Below, one piece after another: positions 18,742-27,273 of a DNA stretch of 64,000 nucleotides. How positions within the stretch are numbered: the first letter of the stretch is position 1; every line of letters begins with the position of its first letter. Source of the stretch: Streptomyces sp. JH34. Lineage in GTDB: Bacteria; Actinomycetota; Actinomycetes; Streptomycetales; Streptomycetaceae. The stretch spans positions 3,782,001-3,846,000 of the forward strand of contig NZ_JAJSOO010000001.1 in NCBI RefSeq assembly GCF_029428875.1, read 5' to 3'. The position numbers and the translations under genes were made by a program. A model generated the notes under the pieces. The model saw nothing but the letters and a program-made list of their open reading frames with translations, did not search any database and was not told the origin of the DNA.

Positions 18742-20436
18742 TTGCAGGCCGAAGAGCACGCCGACCCGTCGCCCGTCGACGTGGCGGTGCTGGACGCGCT
18801 CGTCGGCGGGAGCCCGGCAGGGGTGGCGGTGTTCGACGAGGAACTGCGCTACGTGTACGTGAACCCGGCACTCGAACGGCTCAACGGCGTGCCGGCCGCG
18901 GCGCATCTGGGCCGGACCGTCGGAGAGGTCCTGCCGGACGTCGACGTCCGGCCGGACGTCCTGCGCCGGGTGCTGGCCGACGGACGGCCCCGCGACCTCA
19001 CCACCAGCGGGCGGACCTGGGCGGACTCCGTCGTGAAGCGGCGCTGCTGGCGCGGCGCCTGCCACCGCCTCCAGGAGGCCGGGCGGGCACGTGGGCTGAT
19101 CCTGATCGCCCAGGAGATCACCGCCACCCGCGACGAGCGGGAGGAACTGCTGCGGGCCAGGAGCTACCTGAGGCTCCTCGACAACGCGGCCGTCAGCATC
19201 GGTACGACGCTCGACGCGGAGACCACCTGCCAGGAACTCGCGGATTTCGTGGTGCCCGTGATGGCCGACGTCGCCGTCGTGGAGATGATCCCCGGGACCG
19301 ACGGGCACCCCCGGCGTGAACCGCCGTCCGGAGTGCTGCGGCTGCGGCGGGCCGGAGTGGCCTCCGTCCCCGGACTCGCCGACCCCATCGCCCAGTTCGG
19401 CGGACCCGGCACGGACATCGACTACCAGGCGGACGCGGCCGTGCCCCGCTGCCTGGCCGCCGACGAGCCGGTGATCGAGAACCTGTACGGGGACGAGCAG
19501 CTCAGCCGCTCCGCGCCCACCCCCGAACGGGTCGGCGCCTACCGCGCCATCGGCCTGCACTCGGCGGTCGCCGTACCGCTCACCACGCGGGGACGGCCGC
19601 TGGGTGTGCTCAGCCTGCTCCGGGCCGGCGCCTCTCCCCCCTTCACCGAGGGACTGGACGTCGTCGTTGCCAGGACGCTCGCGGGCCGCACCGCGGTGGA
19701 CGTGGACCACGCCCACCGCTACACCCACGAGCACCGCATCGCCCGGGAGCTCCAGCGTTCCCTGCTCTCCGAGCCCCGGGAGCCGGACCCGGGCATCGAG
19801 ATCGCGTCGATCTACCTGCCCGCGGGGGAGGGCGCGTTGGTGGGTGGCGACTGGTTCGACGCCATCCCGCTGCGGGGCGGGCGCCACCTGAAGGTGATGG
19901 GCGACGTGATGGGCCACGGGGTGGAGGCCGCGGTCGCCATGAGCAACTACCGCTCGATGCTGCGCATCATGGCCGAGGACGACCAGCCGCCGCACCGCGT
20001 TCTCGAACGGCTCGACAGGGCGGTGGAGCAGTCAGGCCTGGACCGGGCGGCGACCTGTCTAGTCGCGGTCGTCGACCGGCGGGAGGGGGTCTGCGAGGTG
20101 GCCAGCGCGGGCCACCCGCCCCCGGTGTTCATCGACCCGGGAGCGTCCGGGGCACGGGTGGCGCCGCTGGATGCGGGGCCCCCGCTGGGTACGGGCTTCG
20201 GCGGCTACCGGACGACCGTGGTGCCGTGCGGCCCGGGGACGGTGCTGCTCATGTACACCGACGGGCTGGTGGAACGCCGGGGCGAGGACATCGACGTCTC
20301 GATCGAGCGGCTCACACAGCTCACGCTGCCCGTCGGCGGCGGGCTCGACGACCTGCTGGGGGAGGTCGTGGACCGGTTCGCGGACACGGCCGAGGACGAC
20401 ATCGCGGTACTCGTCTCGCGGAGCCGGAGGAGCTGA
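18742..20436 (+). CDS. PAS-GAF-SpoIIE (PP2C) phosphatase
   Basis: The 564-residue protein has a PAS domain (about 15-125, VAVFDEELRYVYVNPALERL), a GAF domain (about 145-325) and a PPM/SpoIIE phosphatase domain (about 345-564) with the metal-binding motifs GGDWFDA, DVMGHGVEAA, MYTDGLVE and EDDIAVLV. Such proteins dephosphorylate anti-sigma antagonists in response to signals. The TTG start follows GGAGG by five bases. It could act with the RsbW-like kinase at 14192-14605, but they are not adjacent and Streptomyces has many of each. Confidence 0.9.
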   Translation: MQAEEHADPSPVDVAVLDALVGGSPAGVAVFDEELRYVYVNPALERLNGVPAAAHLGRTVGEVLPDVDVRPDVLRRVLADGRPRDLTTSGRTWADSVVKRRCWRGACHRLQEAGRARGLILIAQEITATRDEREELLRARSYLRLLDNAAVSIGTTLDAETTCQELADFVVPVMADVAVVEMIPGTDGHPRREPPSGVLRLRRAGVASVPGLADPIAQFGGPGTDIDYQADAAVPRCLAADEPVIENLYGDEQLSRSAPTPERVGAYRAIGLHSAVAVPLTTRGRPLGVLSLLRAGASPPFTEGLDVVVARTLAGRTAVDVDHAHRYTHEHRIARELQRSLLSEPREPDPGIEIASIYLPAGEGALVGGDWFDAIPLRGGRHLKVMGDVMGHGVEAAVAMSNYRSMLRIMAEDDQPPHRVLERLDRAVEQSGLDRAATCLVAVVDRREGVCEVASAGHPPPVFIDPGASGARVAPLDAGPPLGTGFGGYRTTVVPCGPGTVLLMYTDGLVERRGEDIDVSIERLTQLTLPVGGGLDDLLGEVVDRFADTAEDDIAVLVSRSRRS

Positions 20437-20519
20437 ACGCCCCCTCCGCGTAAGGGAGTCGCGGGTGGGAGGAACCTTCGCCCGGGGCGCTGTCAGCGGC
20501 CGGTGCGAGGATTCACCGC

Positions 20520-20927
20520 ATGGGACCCCTGCTCCTCACCGACATCGAAGCCGCCGTCCGCAGCAGCTGGAGCGCGGACACGACCACACCCGTGCACCGG
20601 CAGTACTGGGATCCGGGGAATCCGGCCCGTGACCAGTGCGGTGTCACCGCCCTGGTGGTCAACGACCTGCTGGGCGGCGAGTTGATCCGGGGCGAGGTGC
20701 GGGTCGACGGCGAGCGCGTCGACTTCCACTGGTGGAACCGCCTGGGCGGGATCCTGGAGATCGACCTGACCCGGGAGCAGTTCGCCCCGCACGAGATCGT
20801 GACCGGCGGCGTCGCCGTGGAACGGCCGGCGGAGATCGTACGGCTCCGCGAGGAGTACGAGCTGCTGAGCGCCCGGGTGATGGAGACACTGCGGGAGCGG
20901 GCCGGGGCGGTGCGGGAGCCGCGTTGA
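20520..20927 (+). CDS. YunG-like conserved protein
   Basis: The 135-residue protein matches the pattern of the YunG family: an N-terminal helix, the segment DPGNPARDQCGVTALVVNDLLGG with a conserved Cys, and the strand-rich DFHWWNRLGGILEIDLTREQF. The function of the family is not known. It stands alone, 83 bases after the phosphatase, and has no strong ribosome site. Confidence 0.65.
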   Translation: MGPLLLTDIEAAVRSSWSADTTTPVHRQYWDPGNPARDQCGVTALVVNDLLGGELIRGEVRVDGERVDFHWWNRLGGILEIDLTREQFAPHEIVTGGVAVERPAEIVRLREEYELLSARVMETLRERAGAVREPR

Positions 20928-20937
20928 GGGCCGCCGG

Positions 20938-21156
20938 TCACCCCGAGGGCCGCCGGGAGCGCCCGCGCAGCCGCCGCAGGACGAGCACGGCGGATGTGAC
21001 CAGGGGCAGAAGCCCAGCCGCGGTGTTCGCGGCGGTCAGCTTGCCCTGGCCGCCCCGGGCCCTGCGCAGCTGTCTGACGGCGCGGACCACGGCGATCGCG
21101 CTGCTGCCGAGACTCATGAGCAGGCCGATTCTGGAATTCGCGGCTCTCCTGGGCAT
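20938..21156 (-). CDS. Small basic membrane-associated protein, unknown function
   Basis: The 72-residue product is basic at both ends with two moderately hydrophobic stretches (about 10-25 and 45-60). The ATG at 21156 has GGAGG six bases upstream, which favours it over the longer open frame starting at 21225. I do not recognise a family. It converges on the YunG-like gene with a 10-base gap. Confidence 0.5.
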   Translation of the reverse strand: MPRRAANSRIGLLMSLGSSAIAVVRAVRQLRRARGGQGKLTAANTAAGLLPLVTSAVLVLRRLRGRSRRPSG

Positions 21157-21294
21157 CCATGGCCTCCGGTCGCATAGCTGCGCGGCCCCTTCTCCCACGT
21201 AACCGGCTTCCGGGCGGGACCGCAATCGGGGCCGTCCCGCGTGCCAGGGTGAAAGGGCGCCCGCGCGGGCGGCCCGGCTGTCCGGCCACGTGGG

Positions 21295-21879
21295 TCAGGC
21301 GAAGAGGAAGCCGGCGGCCGTCGCCGCCCCGGCTGCGGCTCCCGCGACCGTCTGGGCCACCGAGTGGTAGCGCAGTGCCACTCGCGACCAGCACACGGCG
21401 AGGGCCGCCCCACCCGCGCACAGCCACCACAGGGAGTGCGCGACGCTGAGAAGGGCGACGACGGCCGACGCGACAGCCGAGTCGACCGAGATCTTCCAGA
21501 CCGTGTTGACCGCCAGGAGCACGGTCGTCATGACCCACAGCGAGACCGTCGCGATCAGGATGCCGGAGGGCGCGTCGCCGAGGACCATGATCAGCGCGCC
21601 GGTGCCGAGTGAACCGAGGATCACCTGGAAGACGGGCGCCCGCTGGGTCCGGTCCACCACGTGGCGGTCGCCCCAGGTGCCGCGCCCGCGCTCCCACTCG
21701 ATGTAGCCGGCGGGGACGAGGCCCGCGCAGACGGCGCCGAGAAGACCCCAGGGGAGGCCGGTCCAGTCACCGGCCGAGGCCACTCCGATGGCGAGCATGC
21801 CGACGAGCAGCACATTGCGGGGCTGCAGGACGTCGGTGACCGTGCGTGCCACCGTCGTGGTCGTGCCGGTGCCGCTCAT
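21295..21879 (-). CDS. PAP2-like integral membrane protein
   Basis: The 194-residue product has five or six hydrophobic helices. The region WKISVDSAVASAVVAL followed later by WSRVALRYHSVAQTVAGAAAG resembles motifs 2 and 3 of PAP2 phosphatases, with the final Arg and His present but the canonical SGH changed to VDSA. It is therefore a divergent, possibly inactive, lipid phosphatase-like protein. It is transcribed leftwards from beside the hairpin at 21935-21970. Confidence 0.65.
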   Translation of the reverse strand: MSGTGTTTTVARTVTDVLQPRNVLLVGMLAIGVASAGDWTGLPWGLLGAVCAGLVPAGYIEWERGRGTWGDRHVVDRTQRAPVFQVILGSLGTGALIMVLGDAPSGILIATVSLWVMTTVLLAVNTVWKISVDSAVASAVVALLSVAHSLWWLCAGGAALAVCWSRVALRYHSVAQTVAGAAAGAATAAGFLFA

Positions 21880-21934
21880 GCCGTGTGTGCTCCAGTCCGC
21901 GCGCGCCGGGCTGCATCACCGGCCGGGCGTCGAT

Positions 21935-21970
21935 GTAGCCCTTCACGACGGGGGATGCGTGAAGGGCTAC
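21935..21970. repeat. Perfect 13-bp inverted repeat upstream of the PAP2-like gene
   Basis: GTAGCCCTTCACG is followed after 10 bases by its exact complement. It lies 56 bases upstream of the PAP2-like start codon, where an operator or leader hairpin would act. It has no T-run and no converging genes, so a terminator is less likely. Confidence 0.6.
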
Positions 21971-22129
21971 CCGTGCAGTATGACCGCTCGCCGGTCTGCC
22001 GACAACTGACCGGCTGGTCAGCCCTGTTGGGGTGTTCCCGCCGCTACGGAGCGCTGCCGGCGGGCCTCGTACCGCACATGCTCACGCCCGGGCGGCGACG
22101 GGAACGGAGGAAACCTGATTCAGCGGCAA

Positions 22130-22158
22130 TAGACATGACCTATCGGTACGCCTAGGCT
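22130..22158 (+). promoter_or_regulatory. Candidate vegetative promoter of the MerR-type gene
   Basis: TAGACA and TAGGCT are separated by 17 bases and lie 54 bases before the start codon. They are close to the HrdB-type consensus. Confidence 0.55.
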
Positions 22159-22212
22159 TTCTCGTGCAGCCAGGTCATATCAGTGGCCCGGTGCGCAGCA
22201 GAAGAGGTGCAG

Positions 22213-22557
22213 ATGCCCCCGGAATCCCCGTCGCGTGCCACAGACCGTCTCGACGACGACGACTACCCCGCGTACACCATGGGGCGGGCCGCCGAGATGA
22301 TCGGTGCGACGCCAGGCTTCCTCAGGGCCCTCGGCGAGGCCCGACTGATCACCCCGTTGCGCTCCGAGGGGGGTCACCGCCGCTACTCGCGTTATCAGTT
22401 GCGCATCGCCGCCCGGGCCCGCGAGCTGGTGGACGCCGGCACACCGATCGAGTCCGCCTGCCGCATCGTCATCCTGGAGGACCAGCTCGAGGAGGCCCTG
22501 CGCCTCAACGAGGAACTGCGTCGGCCGTCGGCCGGCCGGCGCGGCACCGATTCCTGA
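22213..22557 (+). CDS. MerR-family helix-turn-helix regulator (small)
   Basis: The 114-residue protein has a MerR-type winged helix (about 18-80): YTMGRAAEMIGATPGFLRALGEARLITPLRSEGGHRRYSRYQLR. A short helical tail replaces the usual effector domain. The ATG at 22213 has AGAGG five bases upstream. Its position before the cold-shock gene is suggestive, but no operator was identified. Confidence 0.82.
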   Translation: MPPESPSRATDRLDDDDYPAYTMGRAAEMIGATPGFLRALGEARLITPLRSEGGHRRYSRYQLRIAARARELVDAGTPIESACRIVILEDQLEEALRLNEELRRPSAGRRGTDS

Positions 22558-22861
22558 GCGGCGCACGGACGCATATCTGTTTCGGCGGGCACAGAAATAC
22601 GCGTAATGAGCGGTGAGAGTTTATACCGTTCTCGGCGGAGCGTGCCGCAGTGATATGGACTACAGCTCACTTGTGACCGAATCGTGCTACTGTTGATCTC
22701 AGTTGCAGTTGTGGTTCCCAAAACTTCAAGTGCACTCGCCGGATTCACTCCGGTGGGCGCGCTTTTGTATTTCCGGTCTCTTCCGGACGGGGCAATCATT
22801 TGCGGCGACGTAGGGCCCGCACGGTGTGGGCCCACGAGCAACGCCCCGAAGGAGAAAAGAC
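22558..22861 (+). promoter_or_regulatory. Cold-shock gene leader region
   Basis: The 304 bases before the cold-shock gene are unusually AT-rich for this genome around 22600-22790. No ORF is convincing. A GGGCCC-containing hairpin (about 22812-22832) lies just before the AAGGAG ribosome site. A long structured 5' leader is typical of csp mRNAs, so this is probably one; the transcription start was not identified. Confidence 0.5.
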
Positions 22862-23065
22862 ATGGCTACCGGTACCGTGAAGTGGTTCAACTCGGAAAAG
22901 GGCTTCGGCTTCATCGAGCAGGAGGGCGGCGGCGCCGACGTCTTCGCCCACTACTCGAACATCGCTGCCCAGGGCTTCCGCGAGCTGCAGGAAGGCCAGA
23001 AGGTCAACTTCGACGTCACGCAGGGCCAGAAGGGCCCGCAGGCCGAGAACATCACCCCTGCCTGA
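22862..23065 (+). CDS. Cold-shock protein (CspA family)
   Basis: The 67-residue protein is a full-length single CSD with both RNA-binding motifs, KGFGFIEQ (about 15-22) and DVFAHYSNI (about 28-36). It acts as an RNA chaperone. The start has AAGGAG seven bases upstream. A strong terminator follows directly, so it is monocistronic. The next gene is a DEAD-box RNA helicase, a common functional partner. Confidence 0.96.
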   Translation: MATGTVKWFNSEKGFGFIEQEGGGADVFAHYSNIAAQGFRELQEGQKVNFDVTQGQKGPQAENITPA

Positions 23066-23369
23066 TCGTCAGGTAGTACGACGCAGCTGGGGCCCGCACC
23101 TTGGGGTGCGGGTCCCAGCTCGTTGTGTTTTCCCGGCCGTGCCGGGGCCGGTCCACTCCACGGAGTAGGAATTCCTGGTGTGTTCAGGTCATGGCCCGGC
23201 GGTTATATGCAGTCATGATGGAGTGCCGAATCCGGAATGTTCATCCGGTGGGCAGACTTCGTTCTTCTTTATTTCATCGGCTCGTTCTTGCGATTCTTGG
23301 CGCCGTACTTGGCTGCAGCCGCCCGGAAAGAATCCCTCGATACGTGCCATTCGAGGGAAAGGTTCCCAG
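23066..23369. other. csp terminator and leader of the DEAD-box gene
   Basis: This interval holds the csp terminator at 23085-23131 and then about 240 bases upstream of the helicase start, again lower in GC than the surroundings. Short open frames here look accidental. A long cold-responsive leader for the helicase is plausible. Confidence 0.5.
23085..23131 (+). terminator. Intrinsic terminator of the cold-shock gene
   Basis: A 16-bp stem (AGCTGGGGCCCGCACC and its complement with one G-U pair, loop TTGG) is followed by a T-rich tail, a textbook intrinsic terminator 19 bases after the stop. Confidence 0.85.
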
Positions 23370-24938
23370 TTGAACCGCGATCGCACAGCTCGCACGAATG
23401 ACCGATTTTCTCGGACCCGCTCCGGCGGATCCGCCGGGAGCCGCACCGCCAACGGATTCCGCTCCGCGGGTTCCGGCCGGCCGGGCGCCCCGGGGTCGCA
23501 GGGCCGCTCCGGCGGGCCGAAGCGCTCCGGCGGCTACGGCCGCCGCTCCTCCGCCGTCACGGGTGAGTTCGCCCTGCCGGTGACCATCACCCCCGCCCTC
23601 CCCGCCGCCGAGTCCTTCGCGGACCTGGACATGCCGGAGCCCCTGCTGGCGGCACTGGCCGCCGAGGGCGTGTCCGTGCCGTTCCCCATCCAGGCGGCCA
23701 CCCTGCCGAACTCGCTCGCCGGACGGGACGTCCTGGGCCGAGGCCGCACCGGGTCGGGCAAGACGCTCGCCTTCGGTCTGGCCCTGCTCGCCCGGACCGC
23801 GGGCAACCGCGCCGACGCGCGCCGTCCGCTGGCCCTGGTCCTCGTGCCCACCCGGGAACTGGCCCAGCAGGTCACCGACGCGCTCACGCCGTACGCCCGC
23901 TCCCTCAGGCTCAGGCTCGCCACGGTCGTCGGCGGCATGTCGATCGGCCGCCAGGCCAGCGCGCTGCGCGGGGGTGCCGAAGTCGTGGTCGCCACCCCGG
24001 GCCGGCTCAAGGACCTCATCGAGCGCGGCGACTGCAAGCTCGACCGGGTCGCCATCACGGTCCTCGACGAGGCCGACCAGATGGCCGACATGGGCTTCAT
24101 GCCCCAGGTCACCGAACTGCTGGACCAGGTGAACGCCGAAGGCCAGCGGATGCTCTTCTCGGCCACCCTGGACCGCAACGTCGACCTGCTGGTCCGCCGC
24201 TACCTGCACGACCCGGTCGTCCACTCGGTGGACCCCGCCGCCGGTGCGGTGACGACGATGGAGCACCACGTGCTCTACGTCCAGGGAGCCGACAAGTACG
24301 CGACGACCACCGAGATCGCCGCCCGCGAGGGCCGGGTGATCATGTTCCTCGACACCAAGCACGCCGTGGACAAGCTCACCGACCACCTGCTGAACAGCGG
24401 AGTGAGGGCGGCCGCGCTGCACGGCGGCAAGTCGCAGCCGCAGCGCACCCGCACCCTCGACCGGTTCAAGACCGGTCACGTCACGGTGCTGGTCGCCACG
24501 AACGTCGCCGCCCGGGGCATCCACGTCGACAACCTCGACCTGGTCGTCAACGTCGACCCGCCCAGCGACCACAAGGACTACCTGCACCGCGGCGGGCGTA
24601 CCGCGCGCGCCGGGGAGTCGGGCAGCGTCGTCACGCTCGTGCTGCCCAACCAGCGTCGCGACATGACCCGGCTGATGGCCGATGCGGGGATCACGCCGCA
24701 GGTCGCCCAGGTCCGTTCCGGCGAGGCCGAGCTGAACCGCATCACGGGGGCCCAGGCGCCGTCCGGGGTGCCCGTGATCATCAGCTCGCCGGTTGCGGAG
24801 CGGGGCAAGGGCAACGGCTCCCGTCCGCGCGGCCGGCGTGGTGCGCGTCCCGGGCAGGGGCGACGTTCCAACGCCGGTACCCCGACGCCGGAGGCGCGTG
24901 CCGCGGCGGCGCAGCGCCGGACGAACAAGGCCGCGTAG
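23370..24938 (+). CDS. DEAD-box RNA helicase
   Basis: The protein of about 522 residues has a basic Gly/Arg/Ser-rich N-terminus (1-70) and all helicase motifs: the Q motif FPIQAATLP, TGSGKT, PTRELAQQ, TPGR, DEAD, SAT, and HRGGRTARAG. The C-terminal 40 residues are Arg/Gly-rich and likely bind RNA. I place the start at a TTG with GGGAAAGG upstream, because the longer frame upstream of it lacks coding character. It unwinds structured RNA, probably aiding growth in the cold together with the upstream Csp. Confidence 0.92.
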   Translation: MNRDRTARTNDRFSRTRSGGSAGSRTANGFRSAGSGRPGAPGSQGRSGGPKRSGGYGRRSSAVTGEFALPVTITPALPAAESFADLDMPEPLLAALAAEGVSVPFPIQAATLPNSLAGRDVLGRGRTGSGKTLAFGLALLARTAGNRADARRPLALVLVPTRELAQQVTDALTPYARSLRLRLATVVGGMSIGRQASALRGGAEVVVATPGRLKDLIERGDCKLDRVAITVLDEADQMADMGFMPQVTELLDQVNAEGQRMLFSATLDRNVDLLVRRYLHDPVVHSVDPAAGAVTTMEHHVLYVQGADKYATTTEIAAREGRVIMFLDTKHAVDKLTDHLLNSGVRAAALHGGKSQPQRTRTLDRFKTGHVTVLVATNVAARGIHVDNLDLVVNVDPPSDHKDYLHRGGRTARAGESGSVVTLVLPNQRRDMTRLMADAGITPQVAQVRSGEAELNRITGAQAPSGVPVIISSPVAERGKGNGSRPRGRRGARPGQGRRSNAGTPTPEARAAAAQRRTNKAA

Positions 24939-24956
24939 CCGGCGGTCCTTCCCCGC

Positions 24957-25001
24957 ACGCACCGCACCCCCGAGGCCGTCCGGCCCGGGGGTGCGGTGCG
25001 T
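24957..25001. terminator. Bidirectional terminator
   Basis: A perfect 16-bp stem (ACGCACCGCACCCCCG and its complement) encloses a 13-base loop that itself folds (GGCC pairs). It separates the helicase from the converging acyltransferase and touches the latter's stop codon. Confidence 0.8.
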
Positions 25002-26077
25002 CAGGCCGTCCGCTTCGGCGTCCTGGCCCAGCCGAGCCGGGGCTCCACGGCGAACCGGAACACGCGCCGTACGGGCGGGCTGCAGAGGAACGTGACCACG
25101 GCTGCGGCGACGACGGACACCAGGATCCGGCCCGGCGGGGTGGAGACGACGTCGAGCTCGAAGAGACCGAGCTTGACGGCGCCCTTGATGACGAAACCGT
25201 GCAGCAGGTATCCGTACAGCGTGCCCGCTCCCAGCGCGGTCATCCAGAGACGGCGGTTCGGGACCCAGGCGAGGAAGCAGGCGCTGAGCACCACGGCGCA
25301 GGTGAACAGGCACAGGGTCACCACGGCACCCGACCAGGCCGGCGAACCGAGCTGCTCGGCGCCGTACCGGCGGAAGAACCACGAGGTCGTCGAGCGCGGC
25401 ACCGCCCAGTAGGCGGCGGCCAGGGCCACCAGGCACAGCGGGACGGACGCGATGCGCACGGCCCGGCGTCGTACGAAGTCGAAGTGCGCGGGCCGCAGCT
25501 GGAGGCCCAGGACGTAGTACGGCAGGAACTGGAGGATCCGCTGCATCTGCAGGTCCCCGCCGATGTTGCTGGTCACCGCCCCCATGGCCGCGACGACCAG
25601 GGCCACCGCCACCGGCCACCGGACCGTCTCCCAGAACGGGGTGGTCAGGCGCCACAGGAACAGGGCGGGCAGGAACCACAGCAGCCAGTAGGGGGTGAGG
25701 GGACTCAGCGGGAACTGCGGGGAGCCGGTGAGACGCTCGAAGAGGGTGTAGCCGACCTCGAAGACCGCGTAGGGCACGGCCAGGCCGGTGACGAGCTTCC
25801 ACACCCGGTCGGACCGCAGTTCGAGACCGCGCGAGAAGTACCCGGCGATGATGATGAAGACCGGCATGTGGAAGGTGTAGACGAACGTGTAGAACGTCTC
25901 CACCAGGCGTCCGCTGCCGGGCAGGGGTTCCCACGAGTGCCCCATCGCGACGAGCACGATGGCCAGGTACTTCGCGTTGTCGAAGAACGGGTCACGGCCG
26001 GGGCGGGACGGCTCGGCCGCCGGTGCTCCTGCCCCGGCTCCGGCGGGTCCCGGGGTACGTGAGATCAGCGAGGGCAT
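25001..26077 (-). CDS. Acyltransferase family 3 membrane protein
   Basis: The protein of about 358 residues has about ten transmembrane helices and an N-terminal FFDNAKYLAIVLVAMGHSWEP, the acyltransferase-3 signature containing the catalytic His. Members O-acetylate or O-acylate sugars of envelope polymers and metabolites. The ATG at 26077 is seven bases from AGGG; a GTG at 26083 is also possible. The acceptor is unknown. Confidence 0.85.
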   Translation of the reverse strand: MPSLISRTPGPAGAGAGAPAAEPSRPGRDPFFDNAKYLAIVLVAMGHSWEPLPGSGRLVETFYTFVYTFHMPVFIIIAGYFSRGLELRSDRVWKLVTGLAVPYAVFEVGYTLFERLTGSPQFPLSPLTPYWLLWFLPALFLWRLTTPFWETVRWPVAVALVVAAMGAVTSNIGGDLQMQRILQFLPYYVLGLQLRPAHFDFVRRRAVRIASVPLCLVALAAAYWAVPRSTTSWFFRRYGAEQLGSPAWSGAVVTLCLFTCAVVLSACFLAWVPNRRLWMTALGAGTLYGYLLHGFVIKGAVKLGLFELDVVSTPPGRILVSVVAAAVVTFLCSPPVRRVFRFAVEPRLGWARTPKRTA

Positions 26078-26102
26078 CCGCACACCCTAGTCCCGCCGCC
26101 CG

Positions 26103-27011
26103 TCAGGGGGTCAGGATCAGCTTCCCGGTGGTCCGGCGCGCGAGCAGGTCCTCATGGGCCCGCCGTGCGTCGGCGAGCGGGTAGCTGCCGCCGGTCACGG
26201 GCGTGATGCGGCCCGCCGAGGCCAGGGCGAAGAGCTCCTTCAGGGGCCCGCCGACCGCATCGGGGGCCGCGAGGGTGGGACGCAGCCAGAATCCGACGAC
26301 GGAGGCGTTGAGGCGGCCCAGGCGGGCCGGGTCGACCGGGGTGAAGGCGGCGCGGGCGGAGTTGCCGTACGTGACCAGCCGGCCGAAGGACGCCAACGAG
26401 TCCAGGGCCTGGTCGAAGAGCTCCCCGCCTACGGCGTCCAGGACGACGTCCGCCTTCTCCGCGAGGGGGTAGGTGATCACCGCGTCCGCGCCGAGGCCCA
26501 GGGCGAGCCGCTCCTTGGCCGGGGTGGAGACCTGCGCGAGCACCCGGCCCGCTCCGAACTCGCGGGCAAGCTGGACGGCGAGGCTGCCGACGCCACCCGC
26601 CGCGGAGTGCACGACGACGGTCTCGCCGCTGCGCAGCCGGGCCGCGGACCTCAGCAGGTGCCAGGCGGTCAGTCCCTGCACCATGAGGGCGAGTGCCCGG
26701 GCCGCGTCCAGGTCCTCGGGGATCTCCAGGACGGCGGACTCCTTGGCGGTCACCTGCTCCGCGTATCCGTGCGAGACCCGGGCCAGTACCCGCCTCCCGT
26801 CCGGTGTGCGGCCCACGACCTCGCTGCCGGGGACGTGGGGGAGGGCGTCGGCGCCGAGGTAGGAGCCGTCCGTCTGGTGGGTGTCGGCGAAGTTCACCCC
26901 GGCGGCCTCGACGGTGAGGAGCAGCTCTCCGGGGCCGGGCACGGGGGGAGCCAGTTCCACGGGGCGGAGTACTTCGGGACCACCGAAGTGGTCGAACTGG
27001 ATAGCGAGCAT
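26103..27011 (-). CDS. Quinone oxidoreductase-like zinc-independent alcohol dehydrogenase
   Basis: The 302-residue MDR protein has the GroES-like N-terminal half (GVNFADTHQTDGSY near 38) and the NADPH-binding motif HSAAGGVGSLAVQLAR near 134. The zinc-ligand cysteines are absent, as in quinone oxidoreductases. It diverges from an SDR gene, and the intergenic region holds a receptor-box-like site (27090-27111). I infer possible control by the gamma-butyrolactone receptor, and perhaps a role in signal synthesis or breakdown. Confidence 0.85.
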   Translation of the reverse strand: MLAIQFDHFGGPEVLRPVELAPPVPGPGELLLTVEAAGVNFADTHQTDGSYLGADALPHVPGSEVVGRTPDGRRVLARVSHGYAEQVTAKESAVLEIPEDLDAARALALMVQGLTAWHLLRSAARLRSGETVVVHSAAGGVGSLAVQLAREFGAGRVLAQVSTPAKERLALGLGADAVITYPLAEKADVVLDAVGGELFDQALDSLASFGRLVTYGNSARAAFTPVDPARLGRLNASVVGFWLRPTLAAPDAVGGPLKELFALASAGRITPVTGGSYPLADARRAHEDLLARRTTGKLILTP

Positions 27012-27089
27012 GCGGCACGGTACCGCGGGGCGCTCCGGGGGCCCGGGTGCCCGCGTTCCGCGTCCGTCTTCTGTCAGGAATCAGATGAA

Positions 27090-27111
27090 AAACAGCACAA
27101 ACGGTCTGTTT
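27090..27111. promoter_or_regulatory. Candidate autoregulatory element (ARE-2)
   Basis: The site reads AAACAGCACAAA followed by CGGTCTGTTT, and AAAACAG/CTGTTTT forms a perfect outer dyad. It fits the general ArpA/ScbR/BarA box pattern (an AWAC half, central CGGT, then KTTT). It lies 79 bases upstream of the quinone oxidoreductase and 163 bases upstream of the SDR gene. Confidence 0.55.
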
Positions 27112-27273
27112 TCGTCGTCGCTCCGGGTCGACGTCGGCGGGGCACGGAACGGGCAGCAGATGCCGTAACGCCCCGCCGCCCCGCACGCACCGCAGCCGGG
27201 GCGGATCACGGCAGGACCGGGCGGTACGCGATCGGCCGTGGCCACGAGCGGGGTGTCCTGCCAGACTGCCGCC

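Larger units (their letters stand above)
21880..22212. other. Divergent intergenic region with hairpin and promoter
   Basis: These 333 bases lie between two divergent genes. They contain the perfect 13-bp inverted repeat at 21935-21970 and a good vegetative promoter for the MerR-type gene at 22130-22158. No further gene is apparent. Confidence 0.6.

Noticed and set aside
17398..19995. 865-codon minus-strand open frame through hydrolase and phosphatase genes
   Set aside because: Overlaps two genes with complete catalytic motifs in the opposite direction.
23274..25934. 886-codon minus-strand open frame opposite the DEAD-box gene
   Set aside because: Antisense to a gene with all helicase motifs; repetitive composition.
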